Source: Diploptera punctata (Eukaryota; Arthropoda; Insecta; Blattodea; Blaberidae). From it: 64,000 nucleotides of DNA. The DNA is taken from NCBI GenBank assembly GCA_030220185.1, contig JASPKZ010003845.1, positions 62,001 through 126,000 of the forward strand. Direction: 5' to 3'. The position numbers and the translations under genes are program-made. Below the pieces are notes generated by a model that had not been told where the DNA came from, did no database searches, and saw only the letters and a program-made list of their open reading frames with translations. The stretch's first letter is position 1, and each line of letters opens with the position of its first letter. This document shows positions 61,116-64,000 of the stretch, one piece after another.

Positions 61116-62504
61116 TTGCTCGTAGTTTAACTCTCTCTGTGTCTTATACTTATAGCAGAATTTTAATATTATAATAAATATGAAAGTTAAAGTTAATAAT
61201 TAGTGTATTTTGAAATTCATTTAATATTTAAATATAACTTAAATAAATAAAAACATCTAAATAATTAATTGTTGGTTATTGTTGAATAAATATGTCTCAG
61301 TAACAATAAATTAAAGAAATTGTACTACATAACAGTTTTTGTAAATAATGCTTTTAAAAATTGTTTTAAGTCATTGTTGTCAACATTATAAATCCTTCTA
61401 TTATAACTGCAATACGAACACCTGCATAACTTCATATTCTTAAATGAAAGTAAACTAAACTCTGATTCGATGTTAAAGCAATTAACTTTCTTATTTAACA
61501 AATCAAATTAAGCCTTATATTTAAAAGACTATTAACCAATAGAATTTAAAATTATCATTATGTGATGTAATAATGGTCTTAAAATTATATAAGAATAACA
61601 CTATTCATTTCTGCATACAACTTTCAACAAAGATAGAAGCAATAAAGCTCTCCTGATAAAATTGTAATAATACAAGAAGAATAATTGATTCAAGAACAGA
61701 AAATAATTTAATTTTAATGGACGGTGAAGAATAATACCACCTTCATTTACTTAATCTGCTGGGAAATTAAGAAGTGAATAAAGTTGCAATTATTTCTACA
61801 AGAAACAATTTTTAGTAATTTTGAAGAGTTTTCCTATCCAGTGTAACCACCTTCCGACCCTAAGAAGAGAATCCGGCTCTACCGAAAATTATACCCAACC
61901 TGAACCAATAATTATTTTTCGGGACACAAATCCTTCCTCAAAATGTTACAACATCGGGCATGAAGAGAATTACTTCATACTTTTCCCGAGCATCATAGGT
62001 AGACAAAATGTTAGGAGAGGATTTTGAACTGCAGCTCTTTAGCAAAAACTTCTAGTTGGTAACTTCGGTTGTAAAAAGCCGATGGGATGATTCGCGACAT
62101 TCAGTACATGTCGCTGAAGCTTTCAGCGTAGACAAAACCCAGCTACTGGATTCACACCCTAACAATATTAACCTGCGTTAGAACACGACCTAAGCTCTTT
62201 AACTGTTCCGACCAGGGTGTTGTGTGGTGTAACCAGTTGTAAAATATATGCAAGTATATTTCTTCGAATGGCCACAGGCTGTTTCTTTTTGAAGGTGTAC
62301 CGGTGCCAGACTCAATATAACGCCTACGTGTAAAATTGTTAGCGTACTGTGCAAGTTCTCTTTTTTTTTTAGATAGGAACTGTTATAATTCCCAGCATTG
62401 TATTTCTTATACACTATTAGATAACTAAAAGAGGGACGTCCACCATCAGTTAGCTTTTTTTAGTCATGGTTATATTTCACTTAGTTGTGTCGACGTCGAA
62501 CTAA
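61116..62504. other. Unassigned region (1.4 kb)
   Basis: A+T-rich to about 61800, then more mixed. Short frames at 61821-62027 (plus) and 62199-62414 (minus) have no recognised domain. No repeat partner in the window. Confidence 0.45.
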
Positions 62505-62590
62505 CTAAATAACTAACTCACTGGCACTATCGAACCCTTAGGTTCATGGCCGCGCGGACTTATGCTCTCCATTCGTCCTGTTGTGTTGCG
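62505..62590 (-). mobile_element. LINE family A 3' terminus, minus strand
   Basis: ACTAACTCACTGGCACTATC and TTCATGGCCGCGCGGAC are the extreme 3' end only, truncated after about 80 bp. Confidence 0.7.
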
Positions 62591-62629
62591 TCTACAGTAT
62601 TTATATTAATTAAGTACATTAGTCTAGCA

Positions 62630-62965
62630 ACCAAAGGGGAATGGAGAACATTATATAACAGTGAGTTACATGATCTTTATGGGAAACCAGATATACTAAG
62701 AACAGTTAAGTCTCATAGACTGCGATGGGCAGGACATGTGGCACGAATAGGGAATTAAAGAGGTGCATAGAAACATCGTATAGGAAAACCAGAGGGATAT
62801 CGCCCTATTGGTAGACCATGAATGAAATGGGCGAACAACACCAACCATGATTTGAGGGAAATATATTATAAGGGGATTATTGGAAAAAACTTAGCTCGTG
62901 ATAGGGATGTATGGAGAGCTTATGACCGCACATCCATGAACCTACGTGTTAGCTAGTGTTAGTGA
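62630..62965 (+). pseudogene. LINE family A 3' part, plus strand
   Basis: The frame 62546-62758 contains KGEWRTLYNSELHDLYGKPD and SHRLRWAGHVARIGN. The remainder carries KWANNTNHDLRE-like and DVWRAYDRTSMNLRV-like code in other frames, ending AGTGTTAGTGAGTTTAT. It faces the minus-strand 3' end at 62505-62590. Confidence 0.75.
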
Positions 62966-63355
62966 GTTTATTAGTCTACAGGCCGGAATAGGACACACAA
63001 GTTTTCTTATTAATACCGAACGGTAAAACATAATACCAGACTTGGAGCCTGCAATCCACAAAATATGAATAGTGGAGCACAATATGCGAAACGAATTGAA
63101 CGCTTTTACTTCAAGTATATAAACAAACCAAACTTCAAGGTTAACTTTATAACAATTTCAGTTTTAAAGTTGTTGAACACAATTTATTTAATCATCATGC
63201 TATCGAGAGTTGAACCAAAACTACGTTCACGACTGAACTAGATATAGAAAGATACTGAAATATGTGGGACGTATATTTTATGCCACAGCGCGTAGTTACG
63301 AAATACGCCGATCTCCTATTCTGGCGTTTGTAGATTGATACATACAGAGTCTGCC
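62966..63355. other. Unassigned region
   Basis: No recognisable gene or repeat. Confidence 0.4.
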
Positions 63356-63359
63356 ATAT

Positions 63360-63780
63360 ATTCTTCTTCTTCTTCCTTCCAAGTATTAGGCCAAGGCCTG
63401 TTACGATCCTATAGAAAATTTTCCCTCCAGCGTTTCATAGGACGGCCCAGTGATCTTCGTCCTCTTGGTATATAATTATAAACAGCTTTGGGGATCCGAT
63501 TTGAACTCATTCTTTCAAGATGGTGTTTCCAATTTAGTTGGTACTGTTTAATATATTCCAAAATTGGCGTAGTCTTCAATTCTTTTAAGATATCGGTGTT
63601 CCTTTTCCGATCCCATCTGGTGTAACCCGCTGTTCTGCGCATGAATCTCATTTCACAAGCCGTTATTCTGCTTTCATGTTGTTTTTTAGTGTCCATGCTT
63701 CACTACCATAGGTCAACACTGGTCTAGCCAAAGTGTTATATAAACGTAATCTGGTGTTTTTTTGTACAAGGGATGGTTTC
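63360..63780 (-). pseudogene. LINE family B C-terminal fragment, minus strand
   Basis: The frame 63409-63696 contains ITACEMRFMRRTAGYTRWDR, RNTDILKELKTTPILEYIKQ, LNWKHHLERMSSNRIPKAVY (W.HH..RM) and RGRRSLGRPMKRW. The minus-strand tail is GAAGAAGAAGAA at about 63362. Upstream (63697-63780) the TLARPVLTYGSEAWTL block is present in another frame. Confidence 0.8.
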
Positions 63781-64000
63781 ATAACTTGATTAATATATCT
63801 AGAGCATAAAAACCGTTATGGCCAGCCTACCGAAGGCTTCATACGCATTCGCGGGCTTCTGTATTGCTCGCTGTATTATACTAACTCACAAAATATTGAC
63901 TTTTGTGAGAAGCTATTTGTAGTGAAGTAGTGAAGCTAGATTAGATTAGTAGAGATGGGTTCGGGTTTTAAGACCCTGACACGGCAACCTTATTTTAGGT
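63781..64000. other. Unassigned end of window
   Basis: No recognisable feature; a repeat may continue past the edge. Confidence 0.3.

Overview
The window looks like repeat-dominated intergenic DNA from a large arthropod genome. A hemimetabolous insect such as a cockroach is my best guess from the mix of LINEs, tRNA-derived SINEs, mariner and Ty3/gypsy elements, but that is inference. I found no host gene I could defend: no conserved multi-exon protein, no rRNA and no credible functional tRNA. Nearly every longer open frame is a mobile-element fragment, a shadow of one, or translated simple repeat.

Layout. 0-10 kb: microsatellites, C-terminal fragments of an RTE-like LINE (family A), an L2/CR1-like LINE 3' end and several tRNA-headed SINEs, some inserted into one another with target-site duplications (TSDs) still readable. 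10-19 kb: LINE B fragments, a cluster of an unexplained CAAAAAGGAGGTAGCTCC-like inverted motif, remains of an unnamed transposon-associated protein family (SDEHGE motif), an L2-like 3' end, a LINE with a C-terminal zinc-finger motif, and (TA)n arrays around a tRNA-like sequence. 18.7-21 kb and 28.5-29.3 kb: two copies of an unclassified ~800 bp repeat; the first is split by LINE DNA that itself carries a near-perfect ~98 bp-arm hairpin. 24-25.2 kb: a nearly full-length dead mariner with its terminal inverted repeats.

33.3-40.1 kb: the best-preserved unit, a 6.8 kb Ty3/gypsy-type LTR retrotransposon. It has ~0.91 kb LTRs about 1-2% different from each other, a 4 bp TSD, gag zinc knuckle, aspartic protease, RT, RNase H and integrase. 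It sits inside an older LINE B copy. Its polyprotein frame is broken in about four places and no envelope gene is visible.

40-64 kb: a possible solo LTR, more LINE A/B/D copies (one LINE D with a clean 12 bp TSD), a pogo/Tigger-like remnant, two copies of an element with long terminal inverted repeats (one holding a tRNA-like sequence), a duplicated A+T-rich unit with TGACTGAC motifs, another unclassified LINE, an L2-like 3' end and many (AAT)n arrays at LINE tails.

The elements do not form a pathway. What ties them together is nesting and parasitism: LINE machinery (L2-like and RTE-like) probably mobilised the SINEs and seeded the microsatellites, and later insertions date earlier ones. The informative content is the insertion stratigraphy plus several repeat families I cannot name.
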